Assembly (NCBI GenBank): GCA_964505555.1
Contig: CAZDIO010000125.1
Span: 4,454 to 68,453 of the forward strand
Direction: 5' to 3'
Length of the DNA: 64,000 nucleotides
Source: CAZDIO01 sp964505555
GTDB taxonomy: Bacteria > Bdellovibrionota_C > UBA2361 > SZUA-149 > CAZDIO01
Under the pieces are notes generated by a model. It saw only the letters and a list, made by a program, of their open reading frames with translations. It made no database searches and was not told the DNA's origin. Both the position numbers and the translations under genes were made by a program. Shown one piece after another: positions 1 to 9,336 of the stretch. The stretch's first letter is position 1, and the number at the start of each line of letters is the position of its first letter.

Positions 1-1393
1 TATTTCCAACCCGATTCCAAGCGCTCTCCTGTGGTAAATCAATCGTTGCCGAGAGTGCTGAAAATCCTAAGATACACGCCGCACAAACAAGCACCGCAAG
101 CATCGCCATTTGAACTTCAAACCGTCCAATTTTTTTCCCCAGGTACTCAGGCGTCCTTCCCACCATCAATCCAGCGATAAAGACCGCAAGCACCACATAC
201 ATCAACATTCCATAGAGCCCAGCACCAACCCCACCAAAGATCACCTCTCCAGTAAGCATATTAAACAGTGGAACGAGCCCCCCAAGTGGAGTGTACGAAT
301 CGTGCATTGAGTTTACCGCGCCACAAGAAGCTCCTGTAGTAATTGTTGCAAATAAAGTCGAAGAGGCTATGCCAAAACGGGTTTCTTTCCCCTCCATGTT
401 GCCACCAGCTTGAAGCGCGTTTGGAGATTGCTCAATTCCAAGTTTTGAAAAATGAACATTTCCATTTTGCTCTGAGATGTTACAGACGAAGGCACCGACA
501 AGAAACATAATGCCCATCGCCCAAAATATCGCCCACCCCTGACGAACATTCCCAGTCATCACACCAAACATATAGGTTAAGCCTGCTGGAATAAGAAAAA
601 TGAGCACCTTCGTCAGGAGATCTGCGGCTGGATTCGGGTTCTCATACGGATGTGCAGAATTAGCGTTAAAGTACCCCCCACCATTTGTTCCAAGCTGCTT
701 GATAACTTCCTGAGAAGCGATCGGACCTTGAGGGATCACCTGCTTTGCTCCCTCAAGCGTAACAACCTCAACCGGTGCTGAAAAATTTTGCGGCACTCCG
801 GTGAAGATAAATATCAGCGCCCCCACAAAACATATAGGCAAAAGCACATACAATGCAGAGCGCACAACATCGACCCAGAAATTTCCTATGGTTTGTGTCG
901 ATTCTCGTGAAAACCCCCGAGCAACCGCCACCGCGATAGCAATTCCCACTGCTGCTGAGATCCAATTATGAATCGCAAGTGCCACCATATTAGAAAAGAT
1001 TGAAACGGTAGCTTCCGGAAGATACGATTGCCAATTGGTGTTCGAAGTAAAAGAAACAGCGGTATTAAACGCAAGGTCGGGGGTCATCTCTTTTGTGCCA
1101 AATCCTTGCGGATTGAGCGGCAAGAACCCTTGGAGTCGAAGCATCAGATAGGTAAGGAGGAGTCCTACCGCACTAAAAATCAGCATCGCAATCGAATACT
1201 CTCTCCACCCCATCTCCCGCCGCTCATCAACTCTGATGAGTTTATAGACGAGCCGTTCACATCGCCTTAGAACGAATGATAAAAACGTTCTCTCTCCAGA
1301 AAACACCTGGTGAAGATATATTCCCAACGGCTTCGTAAGGATGAGAATAATTCCAAAATAGATAAGAATCTCTCCACTCCCATGAATATTCAT
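1..1393 (-). CDS. kdpA: Potassium-transporting ATPase subunit A, 3'-truncated by window edge
   Basis: This is the K+-selective membrane subunit of the KdpFABC uptake ATPase. The first 464 codons are visible; family members run to roughly 560-590 residues, so the end lies left of the window. Filter-loop motifs are clear: SNTNWQ near residues 117-122, TNGGGYFNANSAHPYENP near 236-253 and GASCGAVNSMHDS further on. The N-terminal HQVFSGERTFL motif near residue 28 is also typical. Many hydrophobic segments are present. The ATG at 1393 follows the kdpF stop by 1 nt, which implies translational coupling. kdpB and kdpC are expected beyond the left edge but cannot be seen. Confidence 0.97.
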   Translation of the reverse strand, partial: MNIHGSGEILIYFGIILILTKPLGIYLHQVFSGERTFLSFVLRRCERLVYKLIRVDERREMGWREYSIAMLIFSAVGLLLTYLMLRLQGFLPLNPQGFGTKEMTPDLAFNTAVSFTSNTNWQSYLPEATVSIFSNMVALAIHNWISAAVGIAIAVAVARGFSRESTQTIGNFWVDVVRSALYVLLPICFVGALIFIFTGVPQNFSAPVEVVTLEGAKQVIPQGPIASQEVIKQLGTNGGGYFNANSAHPYENPNPAADLLTKVLIFLIPAGLTYMFGVMTGNVRQGWAIFWAMGIMFLVGAFVCNISEQNGNVHFSKLGIEQSPNALQAGGNMEGKETRFGIASSTLFATITTGASCGAVNSMHDSYTPLGGLVPLFNMLTGEVIFGGVGAGLYGMLMYVVLAVFIAGLMVGRTPEYLGKKIGRFEVQMAMLAVLVCAACILGFSALSATIDLPQESAWNRVGN

Positions 1394-1394
1394 A

Positions 1395-1481
1395 TTAGAA
1401 CCTCTCCGGCTTTAGAAGAGAAAAAAGCAGATACATTATTAACCCGATAACGATTATACTGAGCCAGATATACTCACTCAT
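1395..1481 (-). CDS. kdpF: KdpF small membrane subunit (28 aa)
   Basis: This is a 28-residue single-span peptide that starts MSEYIWLSIIVIG and ends LLKPERF. Its size, its hydrophobic span and its position directly before kdpA match KdpF, which stabilises the KdpFABC complex in the membrane. It begins at ATG 1481 inside the last codons of the preceding microprotein (8-nt overlap) and ends 1 nt before the kdpA ATG. It is too short for most gene callers. The identification rests on position and topology as much as on sequence. Confidence 0.85.
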   Translation of the reverse strand: MSEYIWLSIIVIGLIMYLLFSLLKPERF

Positions 1482-1572
1482 CTTTTTCTCCAAGCAGGAC
1501 ATACAGGCCATTTACATACCCAACTGCAACTACAAAGAAGATAAGAACGATGATTAGAAAAAAGAGATCCAC
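1474..1572 (-). CDS. Kdp-operon microprotein, single membrane span (32 aa)
   Basis: This reading frame of about 32 codons starts at GTG 1572, with AAGGAG just upstream (about 1579-1584), and ends at TGA 1474, overlapping kdpF by 8 nt. The product starts (M)DLFFLIIVLIFFVVAVGY and ends LLGEKDE: one hydrophobic helix with an acidic tail. Similar short frames upstream of kdpF occur in other bacteria as hypothetical proteins (recalled, not checked). The good ribosome binding site and the coupling on both sides argue that it is translated. Its function is unknown; a small accessory subunit of the Kdp complex is an inference from position only. Confidence 0.6.
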   Translation of the reverse strand: MDLFFLIIVLIFFVVAVGYVNGLYVLLGEKDE

Positions 1573-1590
1573 ACCCACTCCTTTTGATTT

Positions 1591-2370
1591 TTAATAACTG
1601 CCAAAGTCGATATCAACCTGCATCGTGTACGTTTCTGCAAGTTGATCATTGTTTGGTATAACATAACCAAAAATTATACTGACATTCTCGGCAAACTTCC
1701 AAGCAAAGCCAGGTGCGAGCGCCCCAGCACCGCTTTCTGATCCTTGGTAGTCAACACAAAACCACAGTTTGTCAGAAATTTCTGACATCGTCCGTTCCCA
1801 CGCAAGAAGCACCCCGGTAGCATCGGAATTTAAACTTTCATCAACAAGCAGATCTTGATTGCCCCAAAACCAGCCTACTGAAAATCTGCCAAGCGTAAAA
1901 TCGTCAAAGGAAACAGTCTTTGCGGTCTTCAGGTAATAGATATCTTGGTCCGTCTTGTTGTTTTTAGTGCCAAAGTAAAATCCACCGAGAGCCAGAGCAG
2001 GTGCGCCTTCAAAAAGGACGTTTTCTGGTGTGCCTATCTTGGCGTTAAAATATAGTGGGTAACTATCAAGCTGCCCGTATCCAGCGATGTGATCAAAACC
2101 AAATTCAATGCCGAGTTTATCTTTTATGGGCCATAATCCGGTTTCAAGACCAATATTTGTTACCGTATCAGGTTTTGAACCGCTGACATCACTTTGGCTT
2201 GGAATATAGAGATCACTGGTGAGATGGAATGTGCGATCCGCCTGAATATCGGTAGAAGGCGCCCAAACATGAGTTGAGGGAGTTGCCGATACCAGATCTG
2301 GAAACAGACTGATCGCTAAAAGTCCGAACCCAAACCAAAATAGCAAGGTATTTTTCAATTCCATTTTCAT
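1591..2370 (-). CDS. Kdp-operon outer-membrane beta-barrel protein
   Basis: A 259-residue exported protein. The N-terminus has a basic start, a hydrophobic stretch and a likely cleavage site after LVSA near residue 29. The rest is rich in alternating aromatic and hydrophobic strands with Gly, Asp and Asn turns, and it ends in DIDFGSY; a terminal aromatic residue is typical of BAM-dependent barrels. AGGAAA lies about 8 nt before the ATG. It is the first gene of the kdp operon, 18 nt before the microprotein, and probably shares KdpE control. I infer a barrel of unknown cargo, possibly linked to cation passage when K+ is scarce. No named family was recognised. Confidence 0.7.
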   Translation of the reverse strand: MKMELKNTLLFWFGFGLLAISLFPDLVSATPSTHVWAPSTDIQADRTFHLTSDLYIPSQSDVSGSKPDTVTNIGLETGLWPIKDKLGIEFGFDHIAGYGQLDSYPLYFNAKIGTPENVLFEGAPALALGGFYFGTKNNKTDQDIYYLKTAKTVSFDDFTLGRFSVGWFWGNQDLLVDESLNSDATGVLLAWERTMSEISDKLWFCVDYQGSESGAGALAPGFAWKFAENVSIIFGYVIPNNDQLAETYTMQVDIDFGSY

Positions 2371-2463
2371 ACAATTTCCTGCATTAAAAAATGTCGCCTA
2401 TTGTTTCTTCGGTTCTGATTGTCGCACACCATCACATAAAGAGGGGGTAAGGATTCCCCGTGC

Positions 2464-2484
2464 GATATAAAGAAAGTATAAAGA
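2464..2484 (-). promoter_or_regulatory. Candidate KdpE operator
   Basis: Read on the minus strand, this AT-rich site is TTTATACTTTCTTTATA (2482 to 2466). It closely resembles the T-rich KdpE site of the E. coli kdpFABC promoter as I remember it (TTTATACTTTTTTTACA). It lies about 95 nt upstream of the barrel protein start, in the 257-nt region shared with kdpD. A convincing -10 element was not pinned down. The orientation suits activation of the leftward barrel-kdpF-kdpA operon. Confidence 0.55.
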
Positions 2485-2627
2485 TTATCAAAAAAACGAA
2501 TGAAGAGCGGATGAGACAGTAATAGTTTAGAAGCTTGACAGCTTGCCGTGCGTTAAGAGATCGCCACTTCTTCTTATTTCGGATATGATGAACTTACAAA
2601 ACATCTTAATAGTTGGTGCTACTTTCT

Positions 2628-5309
2628 ATGGGGGAGAAAAGACCAAACCCTGATACTTTGCTTAAGTTCGCAAATGCCGAAGAGATTCGACGCAAACGCG
2701 GCCGACTAAAAATCTATCTGGGCATGGCTGCCGGTGTAGGAAAAACCTACTCGATGCTTGCTGATGCTCTTGGATTAAAAGGGAGAGGGGTTGATGTTGT
2801 CGCCGGATATATCGAGCCTCATGGTCGACCTGAGACGACTCAGCTTGCTAATTCTCTAGACTCCATTCCACCAAAAATTATTCAACATGCTGGAATTGAG
2901 CTTCGTGAATTTGATGTTGATGCTTCTTTATTACGAAAACCTGAGATTCTCCTTGTTGATGAACTTGCTCATACCAATGCCCCAGGTTCTCGCCACATAA
3001 AACGCTGGCAAGATGTTGAAGAGATTCTTTCTTCTGGGATAGATGTTTATACAACTTTAAATATTCAGCACCTTGAGAGTTTACGTGATGTGGTTTCCCA
3101 GATCACGGGCATCACCGTCCATGAAACAGTGCCTGATCGCTTCCTTAATAATGCCGATGAGGTTGAGTTAGTCGACATTCCTCCTAATGAACTTATTGAT
3201 CGCCTTAAGCAAGGGAAAATTTATCCCCTTTCACGGGTCGACACGGCACTTCAGAACTTTTTTAAAGAAGGAACGCTGATCGCGCTTCGCGAGCTTGTCT
3301 TAAGGCAAACAGCAGAAAGGGTAAATGCCCAAATGCGCCGGTACCGTTTACAAAATGCGGTACGTGAGGTCTGGCCCACTGGTCAACGAGTTTTGGTGTG
3401 CGTAGGAGCAAGCCCGATGGCACCACAGCTCATTCGTGCGGCAAAACGCCTAGCAACAAGTCTCCACGCTGAACTCATCGCAGTTAATTTTCATACCCCA
3501 AAGTATGCACTTCGCTCCCTTGAAGGTCGAGCAGATGCTCTTGCAGCGTTGGATCTTGCCGAGCTCCTTGGCGCAAAAGTTATGGTTCGCCAATCAAACG
3601 ATATGGTCACTGATATTCTTACTTTATGTAGTGATTATAATGTAACGGCGATTGTGATTGGAAAACCCGTTCGTCCCCGATGGAAGGAGATCTTCTCTCG
3701 AACACTTGTTGATGAATTGATTCGTCGAAGTGGCACCATTAGCGTTCACGTTCTTGCAACGGTAGAACGCTCCTCACTTCCCGGCATCAAATTTTCCTTC
3801 AAGGGGGAGAGAAAACCAATAAAAACACTGCGAACTTTTTTTGTAGTTGCCCTCTGCACCGGCCTTGCAGCGCTTATCTATCCCTTCTTGGATCTCTCAA
3901 ATATCATTATGATTTACTTTCTCGGTGTTACCTGGGTATCTACTCGGCAATCATATCGAGAAGCTCTGCTGAGCTGTCTTCTCAGTGTAGCCGCTTTTGA
4001 TTTTTTCTTTGTTCCTCCTCGATTTACATTTGCTGTTGCAGATGCTCAATATTTAATTACTTTTTTTGTGATGCTCGTGATCTCAATTCTCATTAGTACA
4101 CTAACGATTCGTCTAAAAGTTCAATCGCAGATGATGTCAGAACGAGAACGTCGCACCGCAACGTTGTATGATTTTGGACGAGAGCTTCTTTCTTGCAAAG
4201 CGATAGAAGAAGTTTCACAAGCAGTTTTTAGAAAAACAACAGAGCTCTTTCAACAACAGGGCGCTCTTTTTCTCTCCTCTGATGGAGGAGTACTGGTGTT
4301 GCCCACAGAGGCCCAATCGATTTTTAGCTCTAACAATGAACTTGCCGTAGCCACTTGGGTTTTAAATAGTGGAACTTCAGCAGGAGTTGGAACCAATACC
4401 CTCTCTGGAGCTAAGGGATTTTATTTCCCGCTTAAATTTCAAGAGCAGTGTTTAGGAGTGTTAGGAATGACCCTTCCAAAACCTCTTCCCGCAGAGGAGA
4501 GATCCCTTTTTGAAGCCTTTGGAAATCAGGTGACTCTTGCACTGCAACGAATTGCTGTTGAAAACGAGTCGCGACAGGCGGATTTAATCGCAAAAACTGA
4601 GCGATTAAGAAGCTCACTGCTAAGCTCCATCTCCCATGATCTAAGAACCCCGCTTGCTGCAATCTCAGGTTCAGCAAGTGCTCTTGTGGAGCAACAAAAC
4701 CTACCCCAGGCAAACCGCGTAGAGCTTGCACAAACCATTTGGGATGAATCAGAACGTCTCACCCGCATTATTCGTAACGTCTTAGACCTAACAAAATTAG
4801 AGGGCGAAGGAAGAGATGGTGAAGGAATAAAACTACATCGCGAATGGCATTCACTAGAAGAGCTTATTGGCTCTGCACTCCATCGAACCGAGAAAGTATT
4901 GAAACCACGAAAAGTAATCGTAAAAGTTGACCGAGAACTTCCGCTTATCTACGCAGATGGGCTTCTCCTGGAGCAGGTGTTTGTAAATATTCTTGAAAAT
5001 GCTGCAAAACATACTCCCGAGACAACTCTCATCGAAATCGAAGCAACTCGGCACAATTCATCAGCGGTGGTAATTCTTCGTGATAATGGTCCCGGATTAA
5101 AGGCGGGGGATGAGGAAAAAGTATTTGAAAAACTCTATCGTGGTGAGAAAACTCCCTCACAAGGATTTGGGCTTGGGCTTACCATCTGTCGCTCCATAGC
5201 GGAAGCGCACGGAGGGAGTATTCAAGCAAGAAACAGAGGAGAAAACAACGGCGCAGAATTTGAACTCATTCTCCCCCTTGGAGATGAAGCCCCAGAGGTC
5301 CCGCTGTGA
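2628..5309 (+). CDS. kdpD: Sensor histidine kinase KdpD
   Basis: This is the turgor/K+ sensor that phosphorylates KdpE. Domains in order: an N-terminal KdpD domain with the P-loop GMAAGVGKT near residues 32-40 and LLVDELAHTNAPGSRH after it; a UspA-like domain (about 250-375); a four-helix DUF4118 membrane region (about 400-500); a GAF-like region (about 520-650); HisKA with the phospho-acceptor in SISHDLRTPL near residue 670; and an HATPase domain with DNGPGL and GFGLGL. The ATG at 2628 is preferred because homologues start close to the RPNPD motif; an in-frame TTG at 2613 would add five residues. It overlaps kdpE by 4 nt. Confidence 0.96.
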   Translation: MGEKRPNPDTLLKFANAEEIRRKRGRLKIYLGMAAGVGKTYSMLADALGLKGRGVDVVAGYIEPHGRPETTQLANSLDSIPPKIIQHAGIELREFDVDASLLRKPEILLVDELAHTNAPGSRHIKRWQDVEEILSSGIDVYTTLNIQHLESLRDVVSQITGITVHETVPDRFLNNADEVELVDIPPNELIDRLKQGKIYPLSRVDTALQNFFKEGTLIALRELVLRQTAERVNAQMRRYRLQNAVREVWPTGQRVLVCVGASPMAPQLIRAAKRLATSLHAELIAVNFHTPKYALRSLEGRADALAALDLAELLGAKVMVRQSNDMVTDILTLCSDYNVTAIVIGKPVRPRWKEIFSRTLVDELIRRSGTISVHVLATVERSSLPGIKFSFKGERKPIKTLRTFFVVALCTGLAALIYPFLDLSNIIMIYFLGVTWVSTRQSYREALLSCLLSVAAFDFFFVPPRFTFAVADAQYLITFFVMLVISILISTLTIRLKVQSQMMSERERRTATLYDFGRELLSCKAIEEVSQAVFRKTTELFQQQGALFLSSDGGVLVLPTEAQSIFSSNNELAVATWVLNSGTSAGVGTNTLSGAKGFYFPLKFQEQCLGVLGMTLPKPLPAEERSLFEAFGNQVTLALQRIAVENESRQADLIAKTERLRSSLLSSISHDLRTPLAAISGSASALVEQQNLPQANRVELAQTIWDESERLTRIIRNVLDLTKLEGEGRDGEGIKLHREWHSLEELIGSALHRTEKVLKPRKVIVKVDRELPLIYADGLLLEQVFVNILENAAKHTPETTLIEIEATRHNSSAVVILRDNGPGLKAGDEEKVFEKLYRGEKTPSQGFGLGLTICRSIAEAHGGSIQARNRGENNGAEFELILPLGDEAPEVPL

Positions 5310-6004
5310 ATATCAAACAGAAAATTCTGATTATCGATGATGAAGTTCAGATTCGTCGTTTTCTTCGCGCAAGTCTCTCCTCCGGAGATATTGAAATCCT
5401 TGAAGCCTCCACGGGAAGAGAGGGGATTTCAATGACCGCAACCCATAATCCCGATGTGGTGCTTCTTGATCTCGGGCTTCCTGACATATCGGGAATAGAG
5501 GTATTAAAAAATATCCGGGAATGGTCAGAGGTCCCGCTCATTATTCTTTCTGCAAGAGGAGAAGAAAGCGATAAGATACTGGCGCTAGATTCTGGAGCCG
5601 ATGACTACCTTACAAAACCATTTTCAGTAGGAGAACTTCAAGCTCGAATTCGAGTGGTGTTAAGAAATAAACAAAATCCTCTCGAAGAAGCACCGACAAT
5701 ATTTGAAAAGGATTTTTTAAAAATTGACTTCGGTGCGCGTCGAGTATTTGTAAATAATCAAGATGTGCACCTCACTCCGACTGAATATAAACTTCTTTCG
5801 GTACTTGTCCATCACTGTGGGCGGGTGCTCACCCATAAACAACTGCTTAATGAGGTCTGGGGTGCAGCTTACGCCAATCAGACCCATTACCTCCGAGTTT
5901 TTATGGGGCAGCTTCGACAAAAAATTGAGCGAGATCCTGCCCAACCCCAGTTTTTCATAACGGAACCAGGAGTTGGGTATCGATTTCAGTGCGAATTCGA
6001 TTAG
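5306..6004 (+). CDS. kdpE: Response regulator KdpE
   Basis: A 232-residue OmpR/PhoB-type regulator of kdp transcription. The receiver domain covers about residues 7-118, with the phospho-acceptor Asp55 in VVLLDLGLPD, the conserved Thr/Ser in IILSARGEE and Lys in YLTKPF. A winged-helix DNA-binding domain follows (about 130-230; LTPTEYKLL and GVGYRF). The GTG start overlaps the kdpD stop as GTGA, so the pair is translationally coupled. It ends 29 nt before the convergent gcvP gene, and no strong terminator hairpin was found between them. Confidence 0.96.
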   Translation: MNIKQKILIIDDEVQIRRFLRASLSSGDIEILEASTGREGISMTATHNPDVVLLDLGLPDISGIEVLKNIREWSEVPLIILSARGEESDKILALDSGADDYLTKPFSVGELQARIRVVLRNKQNPLEEAPTIFEKDFLKIDFGARRVFVNNQDVHLTPTEYKLLSVLVHHCGRVLTHKQLLNEVWGAAYANQTHYLRVFMGQLRQKIERDPAQPQFFITEPGVGYRFQCEFD

Positions 6005-6033
6005 CTCTTCGTATTCCTCTCTATTCCTCCTCT

Positions 6034-8937
6034 TTATTCCCCAATAGGAACACAAGAGCAAAATAGATTTCTATCCCCGTAGGCGTTATCAATCCGCGAG
6101 ACACTTGGCCAGAATTTAAATTCATGGAGTGACTTTACTGGAAACGCTGCCTTCTCTCTTGAGTAAGAGCGATCCCACGCTTCAGAGATTACTACCGAAG
6201 CGGTATGCGGGGCATTTTTTAACACGTTATCCTCGCGACTAGCCTCACCTTCCTCGATCTCTTGAATCTCGCCATAAATGGAGATCATCGCCTCACAGAA
6301 GCGATCAAGCTCTTCTTTTGATTCACTCTCAGTTGGCTCCACCATCAACGTGCCAACCACTGGGAAAGACACCGTCGGTGCATGAAAGCCGTAATCCATC
6401 AGACGCTTTGCGATATCAATCTCATCAACACCGGCTCGCTTCTTAATCGCTCGGATATCTAAGATACACTCATGAGCAACAAAGCCGTTCTGTCCCCGAT
6501 AGAGGATCGGATAGTATTGCTCAAGGCGCTTTGCGAGGTAATTAGCGTTTAAAATCGCAACCTCGGTGGCACGCTTTAATCCATCAGCACCCATCATTTT
6601 AATATAGGCCCAAGGGATCGGTAAGATCCCTGCTGAGCCCCACGCCGCAGAACACACCGGACCGATCGCCGAAGCGCCTCCAACACGATTGGTAAAATGT
6701 CCTGGCAAAAACTCCACCAGATGCGCAGCCACTCCGATCGGACCTACTCCTGGTCCTCCTCCGCCGTGAGGAATACAAAATGTTTTGTGTAAATTAAGAT
6801 GACAAACATCTGCTCCAAAATCTCCCGGACGACACAACCCAACCTGGGCGTTAAAGTTCGCACCATCCATGTACACCTGCCCACCATGCTGGTGAATCAC
6901 AGAACAGATCTCCGCAATCGCTTCTTCAAATACGCCGTGTGTTGAAGGATAGGTGATCATCAAACAGGAGAGGTTTGCTTTGTGCTCCTCTGCTTTTCTT
7001 TTGAGATCAGAAACATCAACGTTCCCATTTGCATCACAACTTACAACTACAACTTCCATCCCCACCATCGACGCCGTTGCTGGGTTTGTGCCGTGTGCAG
7101 AAGCTGGGATTAAGCAGATATTTCGGTGTGCTTGCTTATTTTTTCGATGATAGGCACGAATTACTAGTAACCCTGCATACTCACCCTGCGACCCCGCATT
7201 TGGTTGTAAAGAAACTCCCTTAAAACCGGTAAGCTCACAGAGCATCGCTTCAAGCTCATCGGTGAGTTCCTGATATCCCCGAGTTTGATCAGCTGGCGAG
7301 AAAGGATGAATATTTGAAAATTCTGGCCAGGTAATTGGATACATCTCTGCGGAAGCGTTTAGCTTCATCGTGCATGAGCCAAGAGGGATCATCGAGCTTG
7401 TAAGCGAGAGATCTTTTGACTCAAGTCGACGCATGTAACGAAGAAGCTCTGTTTCAGAGTGATAGCGACTAAATACCGGATGGGTAAGATACTGAGACTT
7501 TCTTTGAAAAGCACCCGGAACTGCGGACGTGCTGGTCAGGAGCTCAGAAAGCGAAAAAGGAAGCTTATCTTTTCCAGAAAAAGATAATAAGAGCTCTTCA
7601 AGAAGGAACTCGTCTGTTACCTCATCAAGAGAGATTCCCAAGCTTTCATCTTCAAATTCACGAAGATTAATCTTTCTCCCGAGCGCTCTTTTTTTAATCG
7701 CTTCTTTATCTCCTTTTACCTCGACCCTGATCGTATCAAAAAACGCTGCGTAGCGAATAGTAAAGCCTAGCTTCTTTAACCCTTCACTAAGGATTACGGT
7801 TTTTCGATGTACCGCCTGACCAATTCTTTTTAACCCTTTTGGACCGTGATAGACCGCATACATGCTGGCAATCACCGCAAGAAGCACCTGCGCTGTGCAG
7901 ATGTTGCTGGTTGCTCGCTCCCGCTTGATATGCTGCTCACGCGTTTGAAGTGAGAGTCTATAGGCAAGTCTTCCCGTAGCATCTTTTGACACTCCAACAA
8001 GCCTTCCTGGCATAAAGCGCTGAAACTCCTTCTTTGTTGCAAAAAACGCTGCGTGCGGGCCTCCAAAACCAAAGGGCACACCAAAGCGTTGAGTGTTTCC
8101 CACCACCACATCGGCACCCCATTCTCCAGGAGGGGTGAGCATCGTAAGTGACAAGATATCAGCAGCAACAATAACGAGGATCTCTTTAGCGTTTAGGATC
8201 TTTGCAAACTCTCGGTAATCAACAAGTGCTCCATCCGTAGTTGGATACTGAACGAGAACCCCGACATATTTTTTATCTGGAACAAAAGCTTCTTTTGTTC
8301 CAACCTCGACCTCAATACTTAGTGCTTCGGCTCTTGTCTTTACGACATCTATCGTTTGCGGGTGAACACTATCAAGAACGTAGAACTTCGTTCGCTCTTC
8401 TGACCCGTGAACACGAGCACAGAGCATCATCGCTTCTGCCGCTGCGGTCGCCTCGTCAAGAAGAGAGGCGTTTGCAAGCTCCATCGCCGTAAGATCGCAA
8501 ACCATTGTTTGAAAATTAATTAGCGCTTCAAGACGACCTTGAGAGATCTCAGCTTGGTATGGGGTGTATTGGGTGTACCAACCAGGATTTTCTAAAATAT
8601 TTCGTTGAATCACCCCCGGAGTAATCGTTCCTGAGTAGCCCATCCCGATCAAACTATGAAATACAGAGTTCTTTGCAGCAATCCCACGGAGGGTTTGGAG
8701 CATCTGCCTCTCGGTTTGAGGGCGAGAAAGTTCGAGCGAGCCTTTTAATCGAATTGAGCGGGGAACTGTTTTTTCGGTAAGCTCATCAAGCGAAACAAGA
8801 CTGAGCATCCGAAGCATCTCGTCGATATCATCATTTCGGGGACCGACATGACGAGAGAGAAACTCTCCTTCTTCAAAGCCAATTTCATTTTTTAAATCAT
8901 CTTTTCCACTCTCAAGAGACTTCATTACAACACTCAT
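6034..8937 (-). CDS. gcvP: Glycine dehydrogenase (decarboxylating), P-protein
   Basis: This PLP enzyme decarboxylates glycine and passes the aminomethyl group to the lipoyl arm of GcvH. At 967 residues it is the single-chain form (fused alpha and beta halves). The PLP-lysine motif LNLHKTFCIPHGGGGPG places the Schiff-base Lys at about residue 718. The N-terminus has the usual SRHVGPRNDDIDEML motif and the GYSGTITPGVIQRNILENPG region. It follows gcvH by 7 nt as the last gene of gcvT-gcvH-gcvP. No dihydrolipoamide dehydrogenase (L-protein) gene is in the window. Confidence 0.98.
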   Translation of the reverse strand: MSVVMKSLESGKDDLKNEIGFEEGEFLSRHVGPRNDDIDEMLRMLSLVSLDELTEKTVPRSIRLKGSLELSRPQTERQMLQTLRGIAAKNSVFHSLIGMGYSGTITPGVIQRNILENPGWYTQYTPYQAEISQGRLEALINFQTMVCDLTAMELANASLLDEATAAAEAMMLCARVHGSEERTKFYVLDSVHPQTIDVVKTRAEALSIEVEVGTKEAFVPDKKYVGVLVQYPTTDGALVDYREFAKILNAKEILVIVAADILSLTMLTPPGEWGADVVVGNTQRFGVPFGFGGPHAAFFATKKEFQRFMPGRLVGVSKDATGRLAYRLSLQTREQHIKRERATSNICTAQVLLAVIASMYAVYHGPKGLKRIGQAVHRKTVILSEGLKKLGFTIRYAAFFDTIRVEVKGDKEAIKKRALGRKINLREFEDESLGISLDEVTDEFLLEELLLSFSGKDKLPFSLSELLTSTSAVPGAFQRKSQYLTHPVFSRYHSETELLRYMRRLESKDLSLTSSMIPLGSCTMKLNASAEMYPITWPEFSNIHPFSPADQTRGYQELTDELEAMLCELTGFKGVSLQPNAGSQGEYAGLLVIRAYHRKNKQAHRNICLIPASAHGTNPATASMVGMEVVVVSCDANGNVDVSDLKRKAEEHKANLSCLMITYPSTHGVFEEAIAEICSVIHQHGGQVYMDGANFNAQVGLCRPGDFGADVCHLNLHKTFCIPHGGGGPGVGPIGVAAHLVEFLPGHFTNRVGGASAIGPVCSAAWGSAGILPIPWAYIKMMGADGLKRATEVAILNANYLAKRLEQYYPILYRGQNGFVAHECILDIRAIKKRAGVDEIDIAKRLMDYGFHAPTVSFPVVGTLMVEPTESESKEELDRFCEAMISIYGEIQEIEEGEASREDNVLKNAPHTASVVISEAWDRSYSREKAAFPVKSLHEFKFWPSVSRIDNAYGDRNLFCSCVPIGE

Positions 8938-8944
8938 AGTTCCC

Positions 8945-9334
8945 TTACTTCAGTAATTCCCCAATATAGCTCTCATACTGCGAAGCATTCATCAGCTCAG
9001 AAAGCTGGTTCTTATTTGTTGGCTCAATGATAATCATCCATGCATCCTTATGTGGCGAGCTGTTTACCAGTTCAGGCGCTGAGCCAAGACCATCATTAAC
9101 CTGGGCAACCACTCCATCAATTGGAGAATAGATATCACTTACCGCCTTAACTGACTCTACGGTACCAAAAGACTCTCCTTTCTTAATAGTAGCACCTACA
9201 GCGGGAAGCTCAACAAACACCACATCTCCTAGCTCCTTTTGAGCATAGTCGGTGATGCCTACATACACCTTGCCACCTTCCTCTTTCGCCCATTCATGAT
9301 CTTTTGTGTATCGAAGCTCTGCTGGAACAACCAT
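8945..9334 (-). CDS. gcvH: Glycine cleavage system H protein
   Basis: A 129-residue lipoyl carrier that shuttles the aminomethyl intermediate between GcvP, GcvT and the L-protein. The lipoylated lysine is Lys63 in FGTVESVKAVSDIYSP, the canonical position. The length is normal. A ribosome binding site (AAGGAGAA) precedes ATG 9334. It sits 2 nt after gcvT and 7 nt before gcvP, so the three genes form one tight operon. Confidence 0.98.
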   Translation of the reverse strand: MVVPAELRYTKDHEWAKEEGGKVYVGITDYAQKELGDVVFVELPAVGATIKKGESFGTVESVKAVSDIYSPIDGVVAQVNDGLGSAPELVNSSPHKDAWMIIIEPTNKNQLSELMNASQYESYIGELLK

Positions 9335-9336
9335 CT

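Noticed and set aside
2535..2589. kdpD promoter with TTGACA at 2535 and TATGAT at 2584
   Set aside because: The spacing between the two is 43 nt, and no -10 fits 17 nt after TTGACA.
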